This document shows, one piece after another, positions 9,601-18,979 of a stretch of 64,000 nucleotides of DNA; positions within the stretch are counted from its first letter, which is position 1; each line of letters begins with the position of its first letter. The notes below the pieces were generated by a model. That model worked only from the letters and a program-made list of their open reading frames with translations, was not told the DNA's origin and did not search any database. The stretch comes from Shinisaurus crocodilurus (Eukaryota > Chordata > Lepidosauria > Squamata > Shinisauridae), in assembly GCA_021292165.1 (NCBI GenBank), contig CM037878.1, positions 287,852,971 to 287,916,970 on the forward strand. The letters are read 5' to 3'. The position numbers and the translations under genes were made by a program.

Positions 9601-9792
9601 GAGGGGATCCGTGGCTCAGTGGTGCAGGCCCTGCTTGGCACGCGGAAGGTCCCAGGTTCGATCCCCAGAAGCATCTCCTGGTAGGGCTGGAAAAATTCCT
9701 GCCTCAAGCGCCGGAGAGAGCCGTTGCTGCTGGACAACGCTGGGCTAGATGGACCCAGGATCTGATGCCGTATAAGGCAGCTTCCGATGTAC
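9601..9792 (+). mobile_element. tRNA-derived SINE
   Basis: Begins GGATCCGTGGCTCAGTGG (A box) with B box GGTTCGATCCC at 9655, then TAGGGCTGGAAAAATTCC, GGGCTAGATGGACC and TATAAGGCAGCTTCC. Nearly full length. Confidence 0.82.
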
Positions 9793-9794
9793 TA

Positions 9795-9905
9795 GAGCCG
9801 TGCCCGCTCTGGTGCCCTCCAGATGCTTTCGACTACAACTCCCAGCATTCCTATGCTGCCTGGGGCTGATGAGAGCTGTCCAGAACAGCTGGTTGGGGGA
9901 AGACT
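9795..9905 (+). mobile_element. hAT MITE fragment (ACTCCCAGCAT type)
   Basis: GGTGCCCTCCAGATGC, CTACAACTCCCAGCATTCC, and a degraded second arm ending GGTTGGGGGAAG. Confidence 0.55.
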
Positions 9906-10049
9906 GGTTGACTGCAATGTGCTCGATCTTGAAAAATATTTAGAAATGACAGCTGGCCCAGATTGTAACAACGAAGGTTGAAACTGGTGCTCGACACACA
10001 GATCGTATTAGTTCCATATTATACCGTCCTCGCCGGCGCCCAGTTGATT

Positions 10050-10560
10050 TTCAGGCCCATTTCAAAAATGCTGGCGTTGGACCTCTCAAAGCAGCTAAGT
10101 GGTCTGGGGCCAAGAACTGTCTCGCGGGTTGCCTGTTCTCATCATTACCCTGCCCGGTTGCTCAGGTGATTTTTAGGGGCCCTTCTCCATGCATACCTGC
10201 CCTCTGATGTGTAGCGTGTGGTTACAGGTGACAGGGCCTTCTCTTTAGTAGCACCCTGGCTCTGGAACTCCCTCCCCGTGGAAACACGCCGGGCTTCTTC
10301 CCTTGCCTTATTACTAACCTTGCAGACCAGGGCTCTCCAACCTTGGGTCCCCAGATGTTGCTGGACTACAGCTCCCAGAATCCCTTGCCATGAGCCATGC
10401 TGGCTGGGTATGCTGGGAGCTGTAGGCCAACAACATCTGGGGACCCACGGTTGGAGAGCCCTGTTGTAGACAGACAAGGGCAAGGCCAGTTAAAAAGAAA
10501 AAGGTGTTGGCAAGTTAGGCCACAAGATAAGTGTCCTGAGCCTGCTTTGGGAAGGATTAA
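10050..10560 (+). mobile_element. L2-like LINE fragment, interrupted by a MITE
   Basis: 10200-10327 encodes GDRAFSLVAPWLWNSLPVET; the sequence resumes after 10463 with AAGGCCAGTTAAAAAG. A palindromic MITE at 10328-10463 sits in between. Frameshifted upstream part from about 10070. Confidence 0.65.
10328..10463. mobile_element. Palindromic hAT MITE (CTCTCCAACCTTGGG family)
   Basis: 136 bp near-perfect palindrome from CAGGGCTCTCCAACC to GGTTGGAGAGCCCTG, flanked by TTGCAGAC and TTGTAGAC (8 bp, one mismatch). Confidence 0.85.
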
Positions 10561-11220
10561 CCACCAATGATATGGCACATGGGCATGGAAGCACATGATG
10601 TAACGTCACACTACACATTCTCATCTCTACACATCATGGGAGAAAGAGGGTGGAAACAACACATGGATGCCATTTCGGGGAAGCAGCTCGGTGGTTTTTT
10701 TTTAGGTAATGTCTAATTCTGACCAGACGCTGGGGGAACTCACAGGATCGATGACAATTCTAAGAGTCGGTTCATCCGCTGGAAGCTCTCCAGACATTTG
10801 TCATGGGAGATTCAGTGCACGGGAGTGCGTTGTGTCAGACTGGGGCTGGTCGAAGAAAGGCCCCCTCTGTTAGTGTCGGGAGAAGAGATGTGACACTGCT
10901 TGCTTGGGGAGCTTTCCTTTGATCTTTGGAATCAGCTTTGAACCCAAGACTGAAGCGACCACAAAAGGTCTCATGCCACCTTGGCTTCTGTTCATCTACA
11001 GCCTGATGACGACTGCCACGCAGCTTAAAAGGTTGCATCCTCTTCAACGGCTAGTCAAAATGTGTCAAGTTTGCCAATTCCTTAACTCCCTCTCTAAAAG
11101 CATCCCTGACTTTCCAAGTCTTGTGTTAACAAACACGACAAGCTGGAATACAGATATGGGCGTGAGACGCTGAAAAGCAAAACAGCTGGCAAGCCACCTT
11201 CTCCACACTCAGAGACTTGC

Positions 11221-11303
11221 CTTATCGTCACATCTGCCTGCACGCCGTAGACTTTCTGTTCCACTGCCTTCCGGAAGGACATCACTGTGTTTTCGGGTGC
11301 CAG
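11221..11303 (-). CDS. GDPD5: GDPD5 exon: catalytic domain, PENT motif; GC donor
   Basis: 83 bp from phase 0 to phase 2, encoding LAPENTVMSFRKAVEQ, then KVYGVQADVTI and AG of a Ser codon. The Glu of PENT and the acidic residue in QAD correspond to metal or active-site positions of the GDPD family. The acceptor is CTCCAG above 11303. The donor reads AG|GCAAGT, with the intron starting at 11220, so the splice site is GC rather than GT. AG|GCAAGT is the established strong consensus for GC-AG introns, and the phase joins perfectly to the exon at 8058. It corresponds to roughly residues 239-266. Confidence 0.92.
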
Positions 11304-11437
11304 CTGGAGAATACACAGGGAGAATAAACAGGATGATTTATTCATAGAAGCACGCTGCCAAACTGGACACCGTACAAGTGACAGACCAGCAGGTTAAAAT
11401 GCCGGCATTAACTATCCAAACGTGTTTAAAAATAGCA

Positions 11438-11438
<1 letters not shown>

Positions 11439-11469
<31 letters not shown>
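11439..11469. repeat. CA microsatellite
   Basis: About 15 uninterrupted CA units inside the intron. Confidence 0.95.
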
Positions 11470-11470
<1 letters not shown>

Positions 11471-11954
11471 CTCTGTCGATATCAGATCTTTGAATCAAAA
11501 TCGCTAGACTATTCGCCCCAAGAAAGGATCTTGAGAAGCTCGTCTGCTGCTTGGAGAAGATTTTTTAAAATGGTACTCCTTGGACACTTTGGGTAGTATC
11601 CTATTGCGCCCATGCGCCCACGGGACCCATTGCTTGCGCAGTGGGGCTTTGGGCCGTCTAAAAATATCCTGGAACAAGCAGAAACGCTCGTTTCCAGAAT
11701 GGGGCAGGTCAGCGGCGCTCGCAGAAGGGAGCTCCACTGACTCGTCCTGGTCAGGAAACAAGTGTTTCCGCTCGTTTCCAGTGCCAAAGCTCCGCTACGC
11801 AAGCGGTGAGCCCTGCGAGTGTGGCGGAACCCGCGGAGGCGGAGCAGCCCCGTTGGGTGCTGCCCTCTGCTGCAGGTCAAAGACAAAAGTGCCACATGTA
11901 AGATCACTGAGCGCTTGGGAACGTGGCACGTATCAAAAAAGATGCTTGGAAAGA

Positions 11955-12680
11955 ATGCCACATTCCAAACCTCCCATTTGGACTACTGTAACGCGCTCTA
12001 CGTGGGGCTGCCTTTGAAAACAGTTCGGAGACTTCAATTGGTTCAAAAAAGAGCAGCGAGGCTTCTAACGGGGACTGGCCGACAAGAACACAGTACGCCA
12101 GTCCTCTATGAACTACACTGGTTACCAATTGAAGTCCGGGCCCGATTCAAAGTGCTAACATTGACATTTAAAGCCCTAAACGGTTTGGGGCCAGGTTATC
12201 TGAAGGAACGCCTCGTCCCATATGTGCCTACCCGAACCCTGAGATCCTCTTCGGAGGTCCTTCTCAGAGAGCCCCCTCCAAAAGAGGCTAGGAGGGTGGC
12301 TACTAGGGGAAGGGCCTTCTCAGTTGTGGCACCCCATCTCTGGAATCAACTCCCCAAGGAGGTGCACCTGGCGCCTACCCTTTATTCCTTCAGGCGCCAG
12401 GTGAAGACCTTTTTATTTACCCAATATTTTAATGGTTAGATTTTTATTCCCATTTTTATTATCACAATGAAATAAATAAATAATAAATACCTCCGGTCTG
12501 ATTCATCTGGCTGCTTTTGTTTTATTGTATTGTGTTATATTGTATTTGTATTTCTATTTTGATGACACTTTTGGTTTTAAGATTATTGTTTTTATCCTGT
12601 TTCTTTTGTAAACCGCCCAGGGAGCCTTTTGGCTGATGGGAGGTAAATAAATACATTAAATAAATAATAAATCAATCAAC
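11955..12680 (+). mobile_element. L2-like LINE 3-prime end
   Basis: An open frame to 12439 contains LDYCNALYVGLPLKTVRRLQ, VQKRAARLLTGTG, LYELHWLPIEVRARFKV, ALNGLGPGYLKERLVPY and AFSVVAPHLWNQLP, the C-terminal reverse-transcriptase region of L2/CR1-clade LINEs. A 3-prime UTR with TTTGTAAACCGCCCAGGGAG and an AATAAATAAA tail follows. This is the longest intact L2-like frame in the window. Confidence 0.85.
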
Positions 12681-12854
12681 AACCGGGATTAAGTTATTCC
12701 TCTCCTCCAGCCTATGTCATTGGCAACCCCAACACTCTCTACAGCAATTGTTTTCAAGCTTTTTTGGGAAGGAACCCTGGGGCTCCTTGCAAAGTTAACC
12801 ACCCGTGGGACCAGCCTGGAAGTTCTCAAGTGAGAACCTCTGACCAGCTGTGAG

Positions 12855-13395
12855 CAGGTATGTTGAAGAGTCCTTGGTCTCGAGTCACGAGTCGAGTCAC
12901 GAGTCTTTGGACCCGAGTCTCGAGTTCGAGTCCGAGTCCTTGGTCCAAAATGGTGACTCACGAGTCATGAGTCACTCCCAAAGCTGACTCCACGAGTCCC
13001 TATTAAAATCAATGGGGGTTTTTCCCAACAAAATAAGGCTACTTCACACTCAGAGCAGCCACACAGAGTAATCTCAGGTCCTTCTTCTGCCTCTCCCAAG
13101 TACGCAACACATCAATCAAAATAAATCTTGACACACTGTTGGGGCTGCACTCCTGGTAGCCGTCCATAGTGGCCGAGCAGCGGCACACCTTGCTTCCATG
13201 CGCTCTTCGCCGGCAATCACGCTCCTCTCCACTCCTTCTGGCACAGCCCAGGGATGTTGACGAGTCCTGGGTCTCGAGTCCTGAGTCGAGTCTCGAGTCC
13301 CATTAAAAATATTGGGACTCAAGTCCGAGTCGAGTCAGAGGGGGGACTCAGTCCGACTCACGAGTCGAGTCCTCGAGTCCGAGTCCCCATCCCTG
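12855..13395. mobile_element. Non-autonomous hAT, GAGTC-rich family (541 bp)
   Basis: Starts CAGGTATGTTGAAGAGTCC and ends GAGTCCCCATCCCTG, flanked by exact GCTGTGAG 8-bp repeats. Ends are arrays of CGAGTC/GACTCG. The middle carries a fragment of the transposase 3-prime region (DGYQE-like on the minus strand, near 13150). Confidence 0.85.
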
Positions 13396-13629
13396 GCTGT
13401 GAGTGCCTAGGAGCAAAACTCTTCTTTCCGTTTTCATGGTCCCATTAAGGTTCCCACTTTAATGGCAGCCACTAGTGCGGGCATGCCATTTCTCGCCCCC
13501 AGAATGCCCCTTGGAACAATGCTACGTGATGGCATTGCATCATTCCGGAACATTCCGGGCAAAAACAAAATGGCAGCCACCAGGCAAATGGTGACTCAGG
13601 GAGTGCATGGTGAATGCTATTCCCCAACC

Positions 13630-13829
13630 CCAGCTGAGAGGGGCCAAGGCTCAGGAGCAGAACCCACGCTTGGCATGCAGAAAGTCCCAGGTTCGATCCT
13701 TGGCAGCATCTCCAGGTAGGGCTAGAAAAACTCCTGCCTGAAACCCTGGAGAGCCATTGCTGCCAGTCAGTGTCAACAACACTGGGCTAGATGGACCCAT
13801 GGACTGACTTGGCATAAAGGAGTTTCCTA
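13630..13829 (+). mobile_element. tRNA-derived SINE
   Basis: GAGGGGCCAAGGCTCAGGAG head, B box GGTTCGATCCTT at 13692, TAGGGCTAGAAAAACTCC, ACTGGGCTAGATGGACC and a 3-prime GGAGTTTCCTA. Directly abuts a Tigger-like MITE. Confidence 0.8.
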
Positions 13830-13831
13830 TA

Positions 13832-14080
13832 CAGTAATACCTTGGATTGCAAGTAACTTGGTCTGAGAGCGTTTTGCAAGACAAGCAATTTTTTAAAATA
13901 AATTTTGACTTGATAAACGAGCAAGGTCTTGCAAGACAAGTAGTCGTACGGACCGCTCGCCTCGAGCGGGCCAAAATCGGCCCTGCTCACGCCCGCCAGA
14001 GATTCGCTTTGGTATAAGAGTGTTTTGGATTACAAGCACGGTTCCAGAACGAATTATGCTTGCAATCCAAGGTATTACTG
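13832..14080. mobile_element. Tigger/mariner-like MITE
   Basis: Inverted ends CAGTAATACCTTGGATTGC and GCAATCCAAGGTATTACTG with TA on both sides. Arms extend further (AGAGCGTTTTGCAAGAC, GAACGAATTATGC). No transposase. Same family as 17078-17344. Confidence 0.88.
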
Positions 14081-14194
14081 TACTCCTATCCCAAAAATTC
14101 ACCCCTCACTTCCTCAAAAACACTGAAGGATCTGGCCGGCCTCACGGCTTGTGAGTTATACCTGGGGGGGGGGGGGAGAAACATATCTCTGCAG

Positions 14195-14336
14195 AACTGG
14201 GGTGGGGAACGGGTGGCCCACCAGATGTTGTTGGATTGCAACTCCCATCAGCCCTAGCCAGCCTAGCCAATGGTGAGGGATGATGGGATTTGTAGGCCCA
14301 AAAGGTCTGGTGGGCCACGAGTTGCACATCCTTGGT
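14195..14336. mobile_element. Palindromic hAT MITE (GGGGTGGG family)
   Basis: Left arm GGTGGCCCACCAGATGTTG and right arm AAAGGTCTGGTGGGCCACG around CAACTCCCATCAGCCC. Ends diverged. Confidence 0.75.
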
Positions 14337-15160
14337 TTCGGGGCACCTAATTCTGTATAGGATCAGACTGCATAGGATCCAATACACTAATATCTGCGAA
14401 TGAGCACCGCTAAACATCTGAGTAAACCTGCGTAGGCTCATGGGTGCGCAGAAAGAGCGCTGCTGGACCACGTTCTGCATCCCAGCTAGAACAACAGGAT
14501 TTTCAGCTCTCTCACCCTACCCGTCCCCCCGGTTAAAAGATTCATTTCTAGAGTGACATTTAAAATAGAAATGCACAATCGTCTCCCCAAGTGTCGAAAG
14601 GTCACGATAACAAACCGAAGGAAACAGAACAGCCCTGTGCGCGCGGCTTGCACGTGAGCGCATCAAACACGGCTGATTACCCATGGAAAGGAAGAGGCTT
14701 CTAACGAAAGACGGAACAAGACAGGAAGGGATGAGAGAGGCTTTGAACCCTGGAGAGCGTGCTTTTCTGGCTTAAAGGCGTCCTGAAAAGCCTCGGTTCC
14801 GGAAGGAAGGGATTTGTGGCCTTGAAAAGGAAGACCAGACAATCCATTACATTATTAGGTTGGGGTGGTGATAGGGGGTGGCGGCGGAGGGAAGTTTCCC
14901 AGGCTTCTGACCGGCTGTCATTCCGGCAGAGAGGCGGCACTTAAAGGCGGCTGATTTCGGCACCGGAAACCGCATCTCGCCGTGAGATAAGACAGAAGGG
15001 ACGGACCTAAAGTGCAGGTTAAATGGTTCAGCTACTAATAGCAAGGGCTTCTGCGGGTTTCAGGGCCCTTTCTCATTCCACCGACACAGGGCCAATTTGA
15101 GGGGAAACCAGCAGCATGCAAGCCAAAGGGACGCGCGTAAACGAGGGCTTCCCTGAAAAA
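14337..15160. other. Intron sequence without recognised features
   Basis: Over 800 bp of intron with no recognisable repeat or exon. Open frames at 14701-14944 lack family motifs. Confidence 0.5.
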
Positions 15161-15164
15161 GACC

Positions 15165-15455
15165 GCCAATTTGGAGGGCTTTACAAGGGGACTGGACACA
15201 TTCTTGGAGGAGAAGACTATCGATGGCTACTAGTCCTGGTGGCTATCTGTCACCTCCAGTATCAGAGGCAGTATGCTTGTGTACAGCAGCTGCTGGGGAA
15301 GATGGGTGGGAGGGCACTGTTGAGTGTTGCGCTCATGTCCTGCTTGTGGGACCCCACGGGCGGGCGGGCGGGCGGGCGGGCGGCCACTGTGTGAACAGAA
15401 CGCTGGACTAGATGGACCCTTGGCCTGTTCCATGATGGCTCTTATGTTCTTAAGA
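15165..15455 (+). mobile_element. CR1 LINE 3-prime end fragment
   Basis: GGAGGGCTTTACAAGGGGAC, CGATGGCTACTAGTCC, CTCCAGTATCAGAGGCAG, a GCGG expansion (CGGGCGGGCGGG near 15358), GAACAGAACGCTGGACTAG and TTCTTAAG. Same subfamily as 53600-54170. Confidence 0.82.
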
Positions 15456-15619
15456 CCAACGCTTCTTCTAGCCCAGCGTTCTCTTTTCCAGCCCCGGCCT
15501 GTTCCATGCCCCCAGAGAGCACTGAACACTCAGAGGTATGGCTTCTGAACATGGAGGAACCATTTAAGTCTCATGGCTAAAAGCGGCGAATTGGCCCACA
15601 CATCTGTCCCACACCATAC

Positions 15620-15790
15620 ATTTGGCCCAAACCTGCTGCCCTCCAGATGTGTAGGACTACAACTCCCATAATCCAGATGTGTGGGCCCAAATCTGGCCCA
15701 CACGGGTGTGACCCTCCTCCCTCCCTCTGTGTTGGCCCACATGCTCTGCCTCTCTTATCCGCCAAGCCTGCTCCCTTCTCTGCCAAATCT
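15620..15790. mobile_element. hAT MITE fragment
   Basis: CTGCCCTCCAGATGTG, GACTACAACTCCCATAATCC, then a direct repeat of CCAGATGTGT and GGCCCACAC-type sequence. Arms incomplete. Confidence 0.5.
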
Positions 15791-15817
15791 TCACCAGCTT
15801 AAGGCTCGGTTCACCTC

Positions 15818-16125
15818 ATCATCAGGCGATCACTCGTGACCGAGTAAGATTGTCTTCCGGGATAAAAGGAGGAAATTCTAAAGAAGATTGTGTAGACTCT
15901 AGCGATGGGTCCGTAAGTGACTGTGGAGGCCAATTCTAGATCCACACAGCTTCCCACAGTGAGGACACAGGTTACCAGATGGAGGATGGTCCTGTAAAGG
16001 ATTCATTTGACGTGCTTTTCGCTTAGCACGTTTCTCCCTTTCGCCTTGCACTCGGGCTTCTTCAAAGTCCATGGAACCTTTGTGAAAGGCCAACCTCCAT
16101 TTAGATCGTTCATGGGCCAGACCTA
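15818..16125 (-). mobile_element. RTE-like LINE 3-prime fragment
   Basis: Minus strand encodes AFHKGSMDFEEARVQGERE through LCPHCGKLCGSRIGLHSHLR and ends in CCTGATGATG. Nearly identical to the 3-prime ends at 3505-3806 and 59459-59755. Confidence 0.82.
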
Positions 16126-16384
16126 AGCCTTACCTGAGCCAGCTCAGCCTCGCCTCACTCGCACTCCCGCTGCCACCTGGCTCTCTCCTGGGCTTGTCGT
16201 TTCCTGGCCTCTCCTCTACTACTTCCCACCCACGCACTTCTTGCCTGTCTCGCCCATCAATGCCGGTTGCAGAGCCGGCGCTGTGGCAGCCGCTTCCGGC
16301 AACAAAGGCACACAGGTGGACCCATGATGGGCACCTTTGGGAATCTGAGGGACTGCTGTGGGCACCACTACAAAACGCAGGGGA

Positions 16385-16900
16385 GGGTGGCGACTCCTGT
16401 GTCGGTGGGGCTCCTGATCCATTGCATCTTTTTGTTTGAGCTTTATATTTATTTTATCTATTTATTTATTTATTATATTTACACCCCGCCTTTTTTCCTG
16501 CAAGGGACCGAAGGCGGCTCACATAATCCTCCTCCTCCTCCTCCTCTCCATTTTATCCTCACAACAACCCTGTGAGGTAGGTTTATTTTAGGCTGAGAGT
16601 CGGTGACTGGCCCAAAGTCACCCGGTGAGCTTCATAGCTGAGTGGGGACTTGAACCCGGCTGGGTCTCCCAAGTCCCAGTCCAGCACTCTCACCACCACG
16701 CCACACCGGCTCTCCTAATTTATAGGAGCCATGCAGGGTGCTGAACTGCAACCCACAAAATAGGTTCACCGCCACGGAGCACCACGGATAGTTCCTATAA
16801 AGCTCAAACAAGAAGATGCAATGGATAAGGAGCCCCACTGACACGGGAGTCACCCGCCTCCAGTGACGAAGCGGCTCCCATGGAGGGTGCGGCTAGTCAC
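16385..16900. mobile_element. Palindromic DNA element interrupted by a CORE SINE
   Basis: Left arm at about 16390-16447 (ACTCCTGTGTCGGTGGGGC through TTTGAGCTTTATA) pairs with 16793-16852 (ATAAAGCTCAAACAAGAAG through CCCCACTGACACGGGAGT). The arms are about 90% complementary. The minus-strand SINE at 16448-16716 lies between them. Confidence 0.7.
16448..16716 (-). mobile_element. CORE/MIR-like SINE
   Basis: Minus strand: tRNA-like head AGAGCCGGTGTGGCGTGGTG, CORE region GTGACTTTGGGCCAGTCACC, CTCACAGGGTTGTTGTGAGG, and a tail AGGCGGGGTGTAAATATAAT with TAAATAAA. A short TTTATA repeat occurs on both sides. Confidence 0.82.
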
Positions 16901-17077
16901 GAAAGGGCTGCCGTGGGGGCCTGGCTAGTCAAAAGAGGTGGCGGGGGGAGAAATTGTGAGGCTAGAGGCTAGGGAGAGAGAGAAAGACAACTACTAGGGA
17001 CGGGGACGGGAGAGAAACAGCAAGGGAAGGAGTTGGGTGGAGACATCAAGGCTATGCGTAACTGCTAGAAAGTTGTA

Positions 17078-17344
17078 CAGTAATACCTTGGATTGAGAGC
17101 ATAATTCGTTCCGGAACCGTGCTTGTGATCCAAAACACTCTTATATCAAAGCGAGTCTCTGGCGGGCGTGAGCGGGGCCGATTTCGGCCCGCTACGCCCG
17201 CTCGAGGCAAACGGTTACGTCCCTACCGGACTACTTGTATCGCAAGACGTCGCTCGTCTATCAAGTCAAAATTTATTTTAAAAAATTTGCTTGTCTTGCA
17301 AAACGCTCTCAGACCCAAGTTACTTGCAATCCAAGGTATTACTG
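17078..17344. mobile_element. Tigger/mariner-like MITE
   Basis: CAGTAATACCTTGGATTG to CAATCCAAGGTATTACTG with flanking TA. Inner arms GCATAATTCGTTCCGG and AAAACGCTCTCAGACCCAAG match the other copy in the opposite order. Confidence 0.88.
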
Positions 17345-17827
17345 TATTTTCATAGGCAGGCATTTCATGTGTGTATTCGTTGCCATGGACTTATACAAAT
17401 ACATGTACGTCTATTTAAAAAAACGGGGATTTAAAAAAAAAAAAAAAAAGCTTTGTGGGAGCCCACGGGCACCACATTGGGGACCCCTTCGTGGGTGCCA
17501 TTGGATGACTCCATGGGGGCCGAGTTGGGGAACCCCCCCTGCCCTACCCAGTGACCTACCGCCTGGGCGCTTAATCAGCCAAGCACGCATGAGCATAAGG
17601 AGCTGCCCTGGAAAGGAGTCCGCCCACAGGCCCATCAAGCCCAGCACCGTATATTCCAGCCAGCAGCAGCTCTGCAGGTTCTCAGGCAGGGGTCCTTCTA
17701 ACTGAGATGCTTCTAACTGGAGGCGCCGGGAACCAAACCTGTGGCCAGCTTCATACATTCATAAATACGCAGCTCTAGGGCTATCTCTTCGTTCTAGCTT
17801 TCAGCTCCTAGTTTGCACCCTCTATAC

Positions 17828-17948
17828 CAGTGTTCTCCAACCTTGGGTCCCCAGATGTTTTTGGCCTACAACTCCCAGCATGCCCCAGCCAGCGTAGCTG
17901 GGAGTTGTAGGCCAAAAACATCTGGGGACCCAAGGTTGGAGAACACTG
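17828..17948. mobile_element. Palindromic hAT MITE (TTCTCCAACCTTGGG family)
   Basis: CAGTGTTCTCCAACCTTGGG to CCCAAGGTTGGAGAACACTG. Part of the central arm is missing. Its right flank GTTTAAAGTATCATTCAGC reappears inverted at 18340-18358. Confidence 0.85.
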
Positions 17949-18091
17949 GTTTAAAGTATCATTCAGCAAAAATTCCCTGCACCACTAAACAAAGAACCCA
18001 CAGAGAGCAACAGAGAGCAATTCCCAGCACCAGCTAAAAAACGGAGACTTCTCTTTTGCCGCCCCCCCCCCCTCAAGACTGCCAACTGCTT

Positions 18092-18253
18092 TTCCTGTGG
18101 CTCACACCGGCTCGGCTTGTCTGAGCGTGGAAAGCTAAGCAGGGTCAGGCCTGGTTATGACTTGGATGGGAGACCCCTCCTCTAGTTTCCTGCATTGAGC
18201 AGGGGGTTGGACTCGATGGCCTCGTAGGCCCCTTCCAACTCGATGATCTATGT
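18092..18253 (+). mobile_element. 5S-rRNA-derived SINE with CR1-like tail
   Basis: CCTGTGGCTCACACCGGCTC head, AAGCTAAGCAGGGTCAGGCC, TTGGATGGGAGACC, tail through CCCCTTCCAACTCGATGATC. Near full length. Confidence 0.88.
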
Positions 18254-18295
18254 CAGTGTTCTCCAACCTTGGGTCCCCAGGTGTTTTTGGCCTGA
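18254..18295 (+). mobile_element. hAT MITE half-element
   Basis: CAGTGTTCTCCAACCTTGGG then CCCCAGGTGTTTTTGGCCT, truncated before the palindrome centre and followed by GAGAGAGAGA. Confidence 0.8.
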
Positions 18296-18358
18296 GAGAG
18301 AGAGAACACAATCTCCCAGGAGATCCCAAAATCATTTTTGCTGAATGATACTTTAAAC

Positions 18359-18493
18359 CAGTGTTCTCCAACCTTGGGTCCCCAGATGTTTTTGGCCTAC
18401 AACTCCCAGCGTGCCCCAGCCAGCATAGCTGGCTGGGGCATGCTGGGAGTTGTAGGCCAAAAACATCTGGGGACCCAAGGTTGGAGAACACTG
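18359..18493. mobile_element. Palindromic hAT MITE (TTCTCCAACCTTGGG family)
   Basis: 135-bp near-perfect palindrome, CAGTGTTCTCCAACCTTGGG to its complement. The left flank is the reverse complement of the right flank of the copy at 17828-17948. Confidence 0.88.
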
Positions 18494-18499
18494 CTCTAC

Positions 18500-18640
18500 A
18501 CTCAGCTTCTCCAATCAGGTGCCCCTGCAGATGTGCTGGACTACACCTCCCATCAACCCCACCCAGCCTGGTGCTGGATGGGAGTTGTAGTCCAACCCAG
18601 CTGGAGGGCACCAGGTTGGGGAAGGCCGAGGCAGTATCCA
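18500..18640. mobile_element. Palindromic hAT MITE (GTGCCC type)
   Basis: AGCTTCTCCAATCAGGTGCC, GGACTACACCTCCCATCAAC, and the second arm GGATGGGAGTTGTAGTCCAA to CACCAGGTTGGGGAAGGCC. Confidence 0.7.
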
Positions 18641-18644
18641 ACGG

Positions 18645-18979
18645 TGTCATTCCGCAAACTCAAATAGCGCTAGCGGGGCTCTCCTGAACCTTTCCGTTGC
18701 GCAGGCAGGCCCGCCCATTACGCCGGCGCAACCAGCTATGCAAGCAGTCGCACAGCCGGCTGTGCAACCAGCACGAGCGGAACGTGCAACCGGTTGCACA
18801 GTGGGTTGCACAAGAGTTTATGCGCAGCTGGTTGCACAACGGGTTGCGCACAAGCGTAATGCACAACCGCTTGCGCAACTGTGCGTGTGCGAAAGTGACT
18901 TCAGCTGGCTCCTCTTCTTGCGCATCGTTCAGAGCCTAGTTTCCACGAGCGCAACGTCATTTGCACTAATGGAATGACA
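18645..18979. mobile_element. DNA element with TTGCGCAA-rich interior
   Basis: Inverted ends GTGTCATTCC (18645) and GGAATGACAC (18970-18979), with further imperfect pairing (AGAGCC/GGCTCT blocks). Between them lies about 200 bp of overlapping self-complementary units (TTGCACAACGGGTTGCGCAC, CAACCAGC, GCACAACC). No clear target duplication. Confidence 0.6.

Noticed and set aside
9601..9680. tRNA gene
   Set aside because: A and B boxes are present but the cloverleaf is not maintained and the sequence continues into a SINE body shared with other copies.
18092..18253. 5S rRNA gene
   Set aside because: Only the internal promoter region resembles 5S rRNA. The 3-prime end is a CR1-type tail, and similar copies recur, so it is a SINE.
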